Shown piece after piece: positions 38,498 to 46,934 of a stretch of DNA of 64,000 nt. The translations under genes and the position numbers were made by a program. Origin of the DNA: Thiothrix sp. UBA5583 (GTDB lineage: Bacteria; Pseudomonadota; Gammaproteobacteria; Thiotrichales; Thiotrichaceae). Under the pieces are notes generated by a model that did not search any database, was not told the origin of the DNA, and saw nothing but the letters and a program-made list of their open reading frames with translations. How positions within the stretch are numbered: the stretch's first letter is position 1; every line of letters starts with the position of its first letter. The stretch is taken from the NCBI GenBank assembly GCA_002425225.1, contig DILV01000009.1, forward strand, positions 102,667 to 166,666. The letters are read 5' to 3'.

Positions 38498-39231
38498 TAC
38501 GCTGCCTTCCTCAGTGGGTTGCCCGTTCCGTCGTGCAGGCCGCATTCCTGATTGTGCGCTTCCCACCACCAGCGCCCGGCACGCTCGTCTTCACCTTCAG
38601 CAACAGCGCGGGTGCAGGGGGCGCAGCCAATACTGGGGTAGAATTCAGCGTGCAAGCGGTTGTAGGGGATGTCGTATTGGCGGACATAACCCCACAACTG
38701 CCCGGAGGTGGTGTGCAGCAGCGGGTTGAATTTCAGCAGGTCGCGCTGTTCATCACGCTCAAACAGCCCCATGTCAGCACGGTAAGCCGATTGCGCCGCC
38801 CGCAGGCCGGTAATCCACACCTGTACGCCTTTGAGGGCACGGTTGAGTGGCTCGATCTTGCGGATGTAGCAGCATTCCTTGCGGTTTTCGACCGACTCGT
38901 AAATCGCATTGATGCCCTTGAGGGTGACGTAATGCTCAATCGCTGCGGTTTGCGGGTAAAACGCCTTGATCGGCTTGCCATATTTCTTGCGGGTGGCATC
39001 CAGCACGTCGTAGGTTTCGCTGAAATTGCGCCCGGTATCGAGGGTAAACACGTCGATGTCCAGCCCGTTGCGGAAGATGGCATCGGTAATCACCTGATCT
39101 TCCAGCCCCAGACTGGTGGAAAAGGCAATGCGCCCGTCGAAACGCTGACGCAGGGCAATCAGCGCTTCATCCAGCGTCAGGTCGGCGAAATCGGCGTGCA
39201 GGGTATGCAGCGGTGCAGTATTCACGGTCAT
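38497..39231 (-). CDS. cysH: Phosphoadenylyl/adenylyl-sulfate reductase, APS-type by its cysteines
   Basis: 244 residues of the CysH family. The substrate loop is STSLGLEDQ and the catalytic cysteine lies in NQECGLH. In addition it has ECCYIRK and GCAPCTR, the CC...CxxC set that binds a [4Fe-4S] cluster in assimilatory APS reductases and is lacking in E. coli-type PAPS reductase. Together with the missing cysC this predicts APS as substrate (thioredoxin-dependent). First gene of cysH-cysI-cysD-cysN-permease; a box shared with cysJ lies 58-93 bases upstream. Confidence 0.93.
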   Translation of the reverse strand: MTVNTAPLHTLHADFADLTLDEALIALRQRFDGRIAFSTSLGLEDQVITDAIFRNGLDIDVFTLDTGRNFSETYDVLDATRKKYGKPIKAFYPQTAAIEHYVTLKGINAIYESVENRKECCYIRKIEPLNRALKGVQVWITGLRAAQSAYRADMGLFERDEQRDLLKFNPLLHTTSGQLWGYVRQYDIPYNRLHAEFYPSIGCAPCTRAVAEGEDERAGRWWWEAHNQECGLHDGTGNPLRKAA

Positions 39232-39288
39232 GGTCGTTACCTCGTTGGAATCTTGAACTTGAATGCGAGGCAGTATCCGTGAAATCTT

Positions 39289-39324
39289 AAAGCGAAAAAA
39301 ACGATATAATTCGATATAAATATC
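39289..39324 (-). promoter_or_regulatory. Shared sulfur-assimilation box upstream of cysH
   Basis: On the plus strand the block AAAGCGAAAAAAACGATAT continues with AATTCGATA. The upstream region of cysJ has an almost identical block (42343-42380) in the same orientation and at a similar distance from its gene. Within it, CGATATAATTCGATA holds two GATA-like half sites. Candidate activator site, for example for a CysB-type regulator; no regulator gene is in view. Confidence 0.6.
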
Positions 39325-39338
39325 TTTAAAATAGATTT

Positions 39339-39378
39339 GTTATTGTTGCAGCGATGAATCAATGTTTGCAACAATAAC
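39339..39378. repeat. 12-bp inverted repeat between the old yellow enzyme gene and cysH
   Basis: GTTATTGTTGCA (39339-39350) and TGCAACAATAAC (39367-39378) are perfect complements with a 16-base loop. On the minus strand this hairpin follows the stop of the oxidoreductase gene and precedes the cysH promoter region. No T run follows, so it may be a terminator or a protein-binding dyad. Confidence 0.55.
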
Positions 39379-39388
39379 GCGCTTTCGC

Positions 39389-40450
39389 CTACGCAAACGG
39401 ATAATCCGTATACCCCACTGCCGGATCAGCCAGCCCCACCCCGTAGAATGTCTGGAAATCGGGCGGGTTCAGCGGCAGGTTTGCCTGCAAACGGTGCGGC
39501 AAATCGGGGTTGGCAATAAAGGTTTTACCGAAAGCGACCGCATCGGCATGGCCCGCCTCCAGCATTTGCTGGGCACTGGCAGCATCAAAGCCTTCGTTGG
39601 CGATGAAAAAGCCACCGAACGCCTGTTTCAGTGCCGGGCTAATGCTGTCTGCTGCCAGGTGTTCGCGGGTGAAAATGAAGGCAATCTTGCGCTTGCCCAG
39701 TTCTTGCGCCACATGGGTGAACGTTGCCAGCGGGTTGGAATCACCCATCGTGTGTGCATCGCAACGCGGCGCAAGGTGCATTCCGACCCGTGACGCGCCC
39801 CATACCTCAATCACGGCATCGGTGACTTCCAGCAGCAGCCGCGCACGGTTTTCCAGTGAGCCGCCGTAAGCATCAGTGCGCTGGTTGGTGCTGTCTTGCA
39901 GGAACTGGTCAAGCAGATAGCCATTTGCACCGTGGATTTCCACCCCGTCAAAGCCTGCCAGTTTGGCATTCTCTGCACCCTTGCGGTAAGCGGCGACAAT
40001 GCCCGGAATTTCGTCGGTTGCCAGCGCACGCGGCACTGCGTAAGGTTTCTCCGGGCGTATCAGGCTGACATGCCCTTCCGCCGCAATCGCGCTGGGGGCA
40101 ACCGGCAATTCACCCTGCAAATAGCTCGGATCGGAAATGCGCCCGACGTGCCAAAGCTGCAAGAAAATCAGCCCGCCAGCCTGATGTACTGCATCGGTGA
40201 TTAGTTTCCAGCCTTCGACTTGTTCTGGTGACCAGATGCCCGGCGTATCAGGGTAGCCAACGCCCATCGGGGTGACGGAGGTGGCTTCGGTCAATAGCAA
40301 GCCTGCGCTGGCGCGTTGCTGGTAATACTGCGCCATTAGCGCATTGGGTACACGCCCTGCGCTGGCGCGGCAACGGGTGAGCGGTGCCAGGATCACGCGG
40401 TTGCGTAAGGTCAGGTCGCCAAGTTGGGCGGAATCGAATAAGGTGGTCAT
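39389..40450 (-). CDS. Old yellow enzyme family FMN oxidoreductase
   Basis: 353 residues from the ATG at 40450. TIM-barrel flavoprotein with NRVILAPLTRCRA at the start, TEATSVTPMG, the substrate His/Asn pair in EIHGANGYLLDQF, and the R/G-rich YGGSLENRARL. Members such as NemA reduce activated C=C bonds or nitro groups with NADPH; the substrate here is unknown. ATG at 40450 is chosen for MTTLFDS, a typical start; the frame extends to 40492. It sits between cysJ and cysH. Confidence 0.92.
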   Translation of the reverse strand: MTTLFDSAQLGDLTLRNRVILAPLTRCRASAGRVPNALMAQYYQQRASAGLLLTEATSVTPMGVGYPDTPGIWSPEQVEGWKLITDAVHQAGGLIFLQLWHVGRISDPSYLQGELPVAPSAIAAEGHVSLIRPEKPYAVPRALATDEIPGIVAAYRKGAENAKLAGFDGVEIHGANGYLLDQFLQDSTNQRTDAYGGSLENRARLLLEVTDAVIEVWGASRVGMHLAPRCDAHTMGDSNPLATFTHVAQELGKRKIAFIFTREHLAADSISPALKQAFGGFFIANEGFDAASAQQMLEAGHADAVAFGKTFIANPDLPHRLQANLPLNPPDFQTFYGVGLADPAVGYTDYPFA

Positions 40451-40529
40451 GCGGGTGCTCCCTGTTATGCTGGATAGCAGGGAGCTTAGCACGCCTGTGC
40501 CAGTACCGTTATTTACCGTTGGTCAAAAC

Positions 40530-42293
40530 TTAATACACGTCACGTTGATAACGGCGTTCAGCCAGCAATTGCTCCAGCCACTCTACCGCTTCCTGTGCAG
40601 TTCTGCCGCTGTGGGTTGCAACAATGTCCACCAGTGCCTGCTGTACATCTTTCGCCATGCGGTTCATGTCGCCGCACACGTAGACATGCGCCCCCTCCTG
40701 CAACCATTGCCACACGCTTGCTCCCTCTTCCCGCAAACGCTGTTGCACATAGATTTTCTCGGCTTGGTCGCGTGAAAACGCCACGCTCATGCGCTCCAGC
40801 GTGCCATTGCCCAGCAGTTGCTGCCATTCGGCCTGATACAGGAAGTCGGTGCGGAAATGCTGTTCACCAAAGAACAGCCAGCTATTGCCCCGAATACCTT
40901 GTGCCTCGCGCTCGAACAGGAAACTGCGGAACGGGGCAACGCCCGTGCCTGCGCCAATCATGATGATTTTGCTCTGCGGGTCGGTAGGCAGTTTGAAATG
41001 TGGGTTGGGTTTAAGGTGCACACTCGCTGTTTCCCCCGCCTGCAAACGCGCCAGCCAGTTGGAGGCAGCACCACAATGCTGGCGGGTCTGGAACGTGTAT
41101 TCCACCCGTTTGACCAGCAAGTGGACTTCATCCGGGTGTGCTGTCGGGCTGGAGGCAATCGAATACTGGCGCGGCTGCAAGGGGCGCAGCAGATCCACCA
41201 GTTGCTGGGCGGACAGTTTCCCGGAAAATTCGCGTAACACATCCAGCCAGTCCGCCGCGTACAACCAGTCCTGCATGGCATTTTTGTCTGCCGCCGCCGT
41301 CTGCAATTCCGGGTGATTGATCAGGTGAGCATAGCTGGTGAGTTGGCGACGGGTGACGCCAGTCAATTCGCGCTGATGACGCAAGGCGCTGTAAAGGTCA
41401 GTCGTTGTACCATTTGATTGCACTGGCGTGTTGCCGGATAAGCCAGTCAGTTGCAGGATTTCATCCACCAATGCCGGGTCATTGTCGAATGCTACCGCTA
41501 GAATATCACCGGGTTGGTAGGCGATCCCTGAGCCTTCCAATGACAGTTCCAGATGCAATACTTCTTTGTCCGAACCGGTATCCGTCAGCACGATGCTGTT
41601 GAGCAATTCCGCCCGAAACGGGTTTTCAGCGGTGTATTCGCTGGCTTGTATCACCTGTTTGACCAAGGGATTAAGGTTGAAATGGATACTGTTGCCGGTG
41701 TGGGTTGCGGGTGTTTTGGCGGCGACTTGCTGCTGCCATTGCGTGGCGGTACTGGCAAAATCGACATCGCAGTCGACCCGCTCCAACAGACGGGTTGCCC
41801 CCAGTTCCGCCAAACGCTGATCCAATAGCAAGCCGGTTTGGCAGAATTCTTCGTAGCTGGAATCACCTAGCGCCAAGACGGCGTATTCCAGCGTATCCAG
41901 ACGCGGCGCACGTTCTGCTTGCAGGAAGTTGCAGAAGGCACGGGCATCATCCGGTGGTTCGCCATTGCCGTGGGTACTGATAACCAGCACCACGCGCTGT
42001 TCCTGTTTCAATTGTTGTGGGCGGTAATCCTTGAGGTTGACCAGTACCGCGCCCGCACCTTGCGCCTGCAAACGTGCCAGCAGTTGTTCGGCGATTTTTT
42101 TGCCATTGCCGGTCTGGCTGCCGTAGAGGATGGTGGTTTTCAGTGTACCACTGGCAGTAACAGGCAGAAGGTCAGGCGTATCGAACTGATGGGTTAACCC
42201 GGACAGATAGCCGCTGACCCACGCGAGTTGTGCTGGAGACAGGCCACGCACTGCACCGGATACCTGTTGAAATTGCTGAGGACTTAGCAGCAT
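40530..42293 (-). CDS. cysJ: Sulfite reductase flavoprotein subunit
   Basis: 587 residues, fusion of a flavodoxin domain (FMN loop YGSQTGNGKKIAEQ, about 52-66) and a ferredoxin-NADP reductase-like domain (FAD motif RQYSIASSP; NADPH motif GAGTGVAPFRSF). It feeds electrons to CysI. Unlike in E. coli it is not adjacent to cysI: the old yellow enzyme and cysH intervene. It shares an upstream box with cysH, which likely keeps the two units in step. Confidence 0.96.
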   Translation of the reverse strand: MLLSPQQFQQVSGAVRGLSPAQLAWVSGYLSGLTHQFDTPDLLPVTASGTLKTTILYGSQTGNGKKIAEQLLARLQAQGAGAVLVNLKDYRPQQLKQEQRVVLVISTHGNGEPPDDARAFCNFLQAERAPRLDTLEYAVLALGDSSYEEFCQTGLLLDQRLAELGATRLLERVDCDVDFASTATQWQQQVAAKTPATHTGNSIHFNLNPLVKQVIQASEYTAENPFRAELLNSIVLTDTGSDKEVLHLELSLEGSGIAYQPGDILAVAFDNDPALVDEILQLTGLSGNTPVQSNGTTTDLYSALRHQRELTGVTRRQLTSYAHLINHPELQTAAADKNAMQDWLYAADWLDVLREFSGKLSAQQLVDLLRPLQPRQYSIASSPTAHPDEVHLLVKRVEYTFQTRQHCGAASNWLARLQAGETASVHLKPNPHFKLPTDPQSKIIMIGAGTGVAPFRSFLFEREAQGIRGNSWLFFGEQHFRTDFLYQAEWQQLLGNGTLERMSVAFSRDQAEKIYVQQRLREEGASVWQWLQEGAHVYVCGDMNRMAKDVQQALVDIVATHSGRTAQEAVEWLEQLLAERRYQRDVY

Positions 42294-42342
42294 GTTACTG
42301 CTCCTTGAATAATGATGTGCGCTGTAGTATCGGCAATCATTG

Positions 42343-42380
42343 AAAGCGAAAAAAGCGATATTATTCGATAATATTATTCC
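42343..42380 (-). promoter_or_regulatory. Shared sulfur-assimilation box upstream of cysJ
   Basis: AAAGCGAAAAAAGCGATAT followed by TATTCGATAATATTAT, matching the block at 39289-39324 in nearly every base over about 28 positions. It lies 50-87 bases upstream of the cysJ ATG. Confidence 0.6.
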
Positions 42381-42494
42381 TATAAAGCATAACTGGTTTT
42401 GGCATTACCTGTTCCCGTGGTTACGCAATTCACTTATGCTTGATGTGCAATGCATCATTTCCCGCCTCCCTTCCACTTGTCGAGGAGTATTTCC

Positions 42495-43052
42495 ATGCAC
42501 AAGATCATGTCTGACTTGCATCAGGATCACGTCAATCTGGCTAAGCTGCTGACGTTGCTGGCACAACAGGTAGAAAAGCTGGCTGCTGGCGATGAGGTCG
42601 ATCTGCTGTTGATGTCCGATATTGCCGATTACATTCGCCGTTATTCCGATCAGATTCACCACCCCAAGGAAGATGAAATTTACCGTGTGTTCCGCGCCTG
42701 TTCCAACGAGGCTGGTGAGCTGGTAGAAGCTCTGCTGCTCGAACACCAGCAGTTGCCGGACGTGACGCTGGATTTCCAGAAAGCATTGGAAAGCGTCATC
42801 AATGACACTGCGATCCTGACTCGGCAGGAATTACACGACCAGATTGTAGCTTTCATTTCCACCCAGCAAGCCCATCTGGATGCGGAGGAAGGTGGTTTGT
42901 TCCCGCTGATCAACACTACCTTTCAGGCTGCTGACTGGGCTGTGGTCGAACAGGGGATACAGGAACACGCGGCTGACCCGCTGTTTGGTGTGCACATCAT
43001 GGATCGTTACCGTAACCTGCACCAGTTGATGAAAGAACGCCAGCGGGCATGA
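42495..43052 (+). CDS. Hemerythrin-domain protein
   Basis: 185 residues. A four-helix bundle with the HHE-type diiron ligands spread over HQDHVNLAK, IHHPKEDEIY and LLEHQQLP, then HLDAEE. Such proteins sense or bind O2, NO or iron; function not more precisely known. The ATG at 42495 follows CGAGGAG seven bases upstream. It stands alone, divergent from cysJ. Confidence 0.88.
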   Translation: MHKIMSDLHQDHVNLAKLLTLLAQQVEKLAAGDEVDLLLMSDIADYIRRYSDQIHHPKEDEIYRVFRACSNEAGELVEALLLEHQQLPDVTLDFQKALESVINDTAILTRQELHDQIVAFISTQQAHLDAEEGGLFPLINTTFQAADWAVVEQGIQEHAADPLFGVHIMDRYRNLHQLMKERQRA

Positions 43053-43061
43053 TGTGTTGCC

Positions 43062-43107
43062 CAAACGCGGGGAAACGAGCCGCCGGTCTGTTTCCCGCCG
43101 GGGTTTG
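43062..43107 (+). terminator. Hairpin downstream of the hemerythrin gene
   Basis: CAAACGCGGGGAAAC pairs imperfectly with GTTTCCCGCCGGGGTTTG. There is no T run, so its role as terminator is uncertain. Confidence 0.4.
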
Positions 43108-43148
43108 TTCCGTTCGGCATGAAAAGCCAACATAATTCGTGCCTGCAC

Positions 43149-43154
43149 TATAAT
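43149..43154 (+). promoter_or_regulatory. Candidate -10 box of the 43201 gene
   Basis: Perfect TATAAT, 47 bases upstream of the ATG at 43201. No convincing -35 element. AGAGAGGAG lies directly before the start codon. Confidence 0.35.
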
Positions 43155-43200
43155 AAGCCAGAAACAAACCATAAAACCCCGTGAGAGAGGAGCAAACCTA

Positions 43201-43755
43201 ATGAATAGCGCAGTCTTTATCAAGACTCCGAAGGGTGTGCAAGAGATTGAAACCAAAGCCAATGGTCTTTCCACCATTGAGCGCTGGGTGCTCATTTACA
43301 TTGATGGCAAGCGTACACTTGAAGACCTGAAAACCTTGCCGCGTGTCAATGACCTGCATGGCATTATTACCATGCTGGAGGGCGCAGGTTACATTACCCC
43401 GCTGAACGGAGCTTCCGCTTCGTCAACACCTGTACCCGCCAGCCCTGTTGTAACCCCGGTCGCAACTCCTGCTGTCAGCCAGCCTGCGTCTACCACTTCC
43501 GCATCCATTTTCCGTGAGTTGCCTGCAACCTTTGATTCCGCCAAGTTCGGCATGGCAAAGAATTTCATGATCAATACTCTGAACACCTTCCAAGGGTTTT
43601 ACGGGGTAACAGCACTAGTGCGCAAACTTGACCACTGCCAAACCCATGAAGAGCTACGCGGCCTGTATGATGAGTGGTACAGTGCAATCATTGGCACACG
43701 CCAAGGGCTGAAGCAGGAACGGACGTTGCGGGAAAAACTGTTGGCAGTACTCTGA
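43201..43755 (+). CDS. Hypothetical protein with N-terminal winged-helix-like module
   Basis: 184 residues in three parts: a compact N-terminal domain (about 1-70; pattern GVQEIETKANGLSTIERW then YIDGKRTLEDL), a Pro/Ala/Thr/Val linker (about 74-102), and a C-terminal helical domain (about 105-184). The N-terminal pattern recurs in proteobacterial proteins of unknown role that also start with a K-G-x-x-E-I and I-D-G-K-R motif. No catalytic residues are seen. Followed by truC after 13 bases. Confidence 0.75.
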   Translation: MNSAVFIKTPKGVQEIETKANGLSTIERWVLIYIDGKRTLEDLKTLPRVNDLHGIITMLEGAGYITPLNGASASSTPVPASPVVTPVATPAVSQPASTTSASIFRELPATFDSAKFGMAKNFMINTLNTFQGFYGVTALVRKLDHCQTHEELRGLYDEWYSAIIGTRQGLKQERTLREKLLAVL

Positions 43756-43768
43756 TCCCGGTGTGGTC

Positions 43769-44572
43769 ATGCTTGACGTTATCCACCACGATACCCACCT
43801 CGTAGCCATCAACAAACCTTCGGGCTTGCTGGTTCACCGCAGCCTGATCGACCGGCATGAAACACGGTTTGCCATCCAGATGACCCGCGACCAGATTGGG
43901 CAGAAAGTCTACCCGGTACACCGGCTCGACAAACCTACCTCCGGGGTGTTGTTGTTTGCACTCGATAGCGAAACTGCCCGCCTGCTGACGGAACAGTTCA
44001 CCGCCGGGCAGGTACGGAAAACCTACCTTGCCATCGTGCGTGGGCATACCGTAGAGTCCGGCTGTATCGACCATCCACTCAGGGAAGAGTTGGACGCACT
44101 GGCTGATGCCAACGCCACGCAGGATAAACCAGCGCAGCCTGCCGTGACCCATTACCAGCGTCTGCTGGCATTTGAACTGCCGTTTGCGGTTGACCGTTAC
44201 CCGTCCAGCCGTTATTCACTGGTGGAATTGCAACCCAAAACAGGGCGCAAGCACCAGCTTCGCCGCCACATGAAGCATGTTTCCCATCACCTGCTGGGTG
44301 ATACGACCCACGGTAATGGCAAGCACAACCAGTTTTTCCGCCAGCAATTTGCCAGTCAGCGGCTGTTGCTGCACGCTGCCCGCCTGCAATGCATCCACCC
44401 GCATAGCGGAATGCCCCTGATACTGGATGCCCCTTTGCCTGCTGATTTTGCTCAAGTGGTACGTTTATTGCTTCCTTTTCAGTGCGAAGCGATAAACACA
44501 ACAACACCACGAGGTTCAAATGGAAAGGAATTCATCGCTCACCTTGCACCAGATGCTGGATCGTCTGGCTGA
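43769..44572 (+). CDS. truC: tRNA pseudouridine(65) synthase TruC
   Basis: 267 residues of the RluA family. The catalytic aspartate motif is HRLDKPTSGVLL and the family PKTGRKHQLRRHMKH follows. The pattern NKPSGLLVHRS and the RDQIGQ segment match TruC rather than RluA/C/D. It is probably longer at the C-terminus than E. coli TruC and overlaps the next gene by 53 bases. The ATG at 43769 is preferred; a GTG lies two codons upstream. Confidence 0.9.
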   Translation: MLDVIHHDTHLVAINKPSGLLVHRSLIDRHETRFAIQMTRDQIGQKVYPVHRLDKPTSGVLLFALDSETARLLTEQFTAGQVRKTYLAIVRGHTVESGCIDHPLREELDALADANATQDKPAQPAVTHYQRLLAFELPFAVDRYPSSRYSLVELQPKTGRKHQLRRHMKHVSHHLLGDTTHGNGKHNQFFRQQFASQRLLLHAARLQCIHPHSGMPLILDAPLPADFAQVVRLLLPFQCEAINTTTPRGSNGKEFIAHLAPDAGSSG

Positions 44573-45029
44573 AATCCTGGTACACAAGCAAACAGGGACA
44601 TTTTTCATTGCCACCGACATGAACAGTTCCTGCCGATTTTTCATTGAAAGCGGTAAGCTGACCCACTGCACCCACCGCCGCGATCACGGCCCCAGTGCTA
44701 TTGTCAGCCTGTTGGAAGCCAGCGGCGGCTCCTGTTCTTTTTCCGAAAACCAGCGTATTCCCTTCCGCCCAGAGGCCGCCATCGACCACCAGCTTGGTTT
44801 GCAAGCGCTTGGAATTCAACTGGTTATTCCTCCCAAACCGGCGTCAATCCCGGAAGCCTTGCCTGTACCGGAAAAAACGGCAGTACCACCCCGCCAAAAC
44901 CGTTTTTACCGGGGTGGCGGATTTGAACCGCAAGAAACAGCTTCGGTGGAATTGACGGTTGCCCGTCAGGAAGTGACACAAAATGCCCAGCCACACGTCA
45001 ACAACCGCTTTTACCGAGGAGGTAGCTAG
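44520..45029 (+). CDS. Hypothetical protein with two NRFYRGG motifs
   Basis: 169 residues. The N-terminal about 100 residues (DRLAEILVHKQTGTFFIATD, then FFIESGKLTHC) resemble the DUF4388-type fold often found with gliding or signalling proteins. The C-terminus is a low-complexity Pro/Ala linker with the motif NRFYRGG twice: at about residues 130-136 and at the very end (NNRFYRGGS). No membrane segment. The start lies inside truC; the end overlaps the convergent ROK gene by 32 bases. The duplicated tail could be a docking or sorting tag. Confidence 0.7.
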   Translation: MERNSSLTLHQMLDRLAEILVHKQTGTFFIATDMNSSCRFFIESGKLTHCTHRRDHGPSAIVSLLEASGGSCSFSENQRIPFRPEAAIDHQLGLQALGIQLVIPPKPASIPEALPVPEKTAVPPRQNRFYRGGGFEPQETASVELTVARQEVTQNAQPHVNNRFYRGGS

Positions 45030-45918
45030 CACCCAGCCAGGCTGCACCCCGCACGCCGCTGGAATCCCCAAAACGGGGCGGCAGCAAGCGGGTGCTGACA
45101 TGATCGGAAAACACATAACGCCCCCAACGTTGCGGTATGTTGAGATAAAGTCGGGCAATATTCGACATGCCGCCCCCCAGCACAATCACGTCAGGGTCAA
45201 GGATATTGATGATGTGAGCAAGGCTTTTCGCCATGCGTTCTTCGTAAGCCTGCATCACCTGTTCCGCCACTGTATCGCCGTGGTCAGCCAGTTGCACGAT
45301 GTCGGCAGCCTTGCGGGTGAGAGACGTTGCCTGCCTGTATTCTGTCTCGAAACCGGGGCCAGAAAGCCAGGTTTCAATACAGCCGTGTTTACCGCAGTAG
45401 CAGGTTTTGCCGGGTAATTCATCCGCCACCGGCCAGGGTAGAGGGTTATGCCCCCATTCGCCACCGATGGCATTTGCACCGGTCAACACCTTGCCATGCA
45501 CAACCACACCCGCACCAGTACCGGTTCCCACAATCACGCCGAATACAACGTTTGCACCTGCCGCCGCCCCATCAGTTGCTTCGGAAAGGGCAAAACAGTT
45601 GGCATCGTTTTCAATACGGATGGTGCGCTGCAACAGGTCAGCGAGGTCAGTGTGTACCGGTTTGCCATTCAGTACCACCGAATTGGCATTTTTCATCAGG
45701 CCAGTAGCAGGTGAAATCGCACCGGGTGTGCCAATCCCCACGCTACAGGTTTGGCCTGCGTATTGCTCTGCTTCCTCCACCAGTTGGCGGATGGTGTGCA
45801 AGGTCGCATCATATTGACCTTGCGGTGTGGGCAGGCGCTTGCGGAACAGTTCCTGCCCTTGCCGATCCAGCAGCAGGGCTTCGATTTTGGTTCCACCGAG
45901 GTCGATTCCGATATGCAT
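44998..45918 (-). CDS. mak: ROK-family sugar kinase, fructokinase Mak type
   Basis: 306 residues. ATP motif IDLGGTKIEAL at the start, the ROK signature with its zinc site (CYCGKHGCIETW) and the catalytic Asp in IENDANCFALSE. Overall the sequence is close to E. coli Mak (NANS, GEWGHNPLPW, VNILDPDVIVLGGGMSN, GDSSGVRGAAWL). Fructose or glucose is the likely substrate. Confidence 0.9.
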   Translation of the reverse strand: MHIGIDLGGTKIEALLLDRQGQELFRKRLPTPQGQYDATLHTIRQLVEEAEQYAGQTCSVGIGTPGAISPATGLMKNANSVVLNGKPVHTDLADLLQRTIRIENDANCFALSEATDGAAAGANVVFGVIVGTGTGAGVVVHGKVLTGANAIGGEWGHNPLPWPVADELPGKTCYCGKHGCIETWLSGPGFETEYRQATSLTRKAADIVQLADHGDTVAEQVMQAYEERMAKSLAHIINILDPDVIVLGGGMSNIARLYLNIPQRWGRYVFSDHVSTRLLPPRFGDSSGVRGAAWLGASYLLGKSGC

Positions 45919-46013
45919 GTGAGACTACCTGTGAAAAGTACGGAGACATGTTGTAGTAGGAATGTTCATTTGGTGCAATAATTGGACACAATTAAAACAT
46001 TAGGATAAGGGCC

Positions 46014-46934
46014 ATGACCGTTGTTGTTGCAGAATATCTGGGTATCAGAACAGACGTTGGCATCGCCATCACGCCTGTAACTGTAGCTTCCCGCCCCAAA
46101 ATTCCTTGTCCTTTTCGGAATGCTCACTGCGACAAAGCTGCACGCGGCAACAAACCTGTTTGTTCGGTACGGGATGTAGATTCGCAGGAACTGTGGATTG
46201 TTTGTTCCCATCGACTGTGTGCAACCTCGCCCAAAAACTCCCCACTGAATGAACACCAAAAAGGCATTCTGCACCAAGTTGCCCAAACCATTTTTAGCCC
46301 TGAAATTGGCAGAAACGAAGTATTGGTCAAACGGGAAACACCCATTCCAATCACCGAAGAAAGTGATTACTCAGCCGATTACGTGATGTGGCGAAGCCAT
46401 CCAAATCTAGCTTCATTGGCAGCCCCCGATCGTCCTGTCATTTTGGAAATGCAGGGTGGTGGCGAAACCACTGCTACCGGGGAATTGACCCGCCATATCG
46501 ACCAATGGGAAAAATTACCAACACCAACTACCGACATACTGGCTCAGCCGGTGAAAAAAACCGCGCCACTTGTAACAAATGCATGGCGCAGGCAACAGGA
46601 ACAGTTTCTGGTAAAAGGCAATGTGGCAATGATGACGGGTGGACGCATGGTGTTCTGCATTGGATCCATGATTGAGCGTTACCTGATGCCACGCTTGCGG
46701 GAAACTATCCAGTTCCGGGATTTGCGAGGCAGCAACTGGACACTGGCTCTACTGACATTTGTGGAAGATACCGAAGTCATGGAACGGCCTGCTTGCGCCC
46801 CTGATTCCATTGCTCTGAAAATCGACATGGAGAGGTCACTGTTTACCAACTACGGTTCATTCGTACAGGCTATCACCAATCAGGGTTCACCCTGCAACAG
46901 CCTGTTTGCCGAACCCTACATCGCGCTGGAGTGA
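46014..46934 (+). CDS. Restriction endonuclease, NotI-like family
   Basis: 306 residues. The N-terminal third carries four cysteines at 32, 39, 50 and 64 (PCPFRNAHC and later PVCSVRD and VCSHRL), a spacing that fits the iron-binding Cys4 element described in NotI. The core has an acidic residue in SADYVMW and the pair E-x-Q in VILEMQGGGE, a PD-(D/E)xK variant consistent with NotI. Convergent with a C5 methyltransferase that overlaps it by 48 bases. The recognition site cannot be read from the sequence; a GC-rich octamer would be expected by analogy. Confidence 0.65.
   Translation: MTVVVAEYLGIRTDVGIAITPVTVASRPKIPCPFRNAHCDKAARGNKPVCSVRDVDSQELWIVCSHRLCATSPKNSPLNEHQKGILHQVAQTIFSPEIGRNEVLVKRETPIPITEESDYSADYVMWRSHPNLASLAAPDRPVILEMQGGGETTATGELTRHIDQWEKLPTPTTDILAQPVKKTAPLVTNAWRRQQEQFLVKGNVAMMTGGRMVFCIGSMIERYLMPRLRETIQFRDLRGSNWTLALLTFVEDTEVMERPACAPDSIALKIDMERSLFTNYGSFVQAITNQGSPCNSLFAEPYIALE

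Noticed and set aside
38497..39231. CysH as an ordinary PAPS reductase
   Set aside because: The Fe-S cysteine pairs and missing cysC favour APS as substrate.
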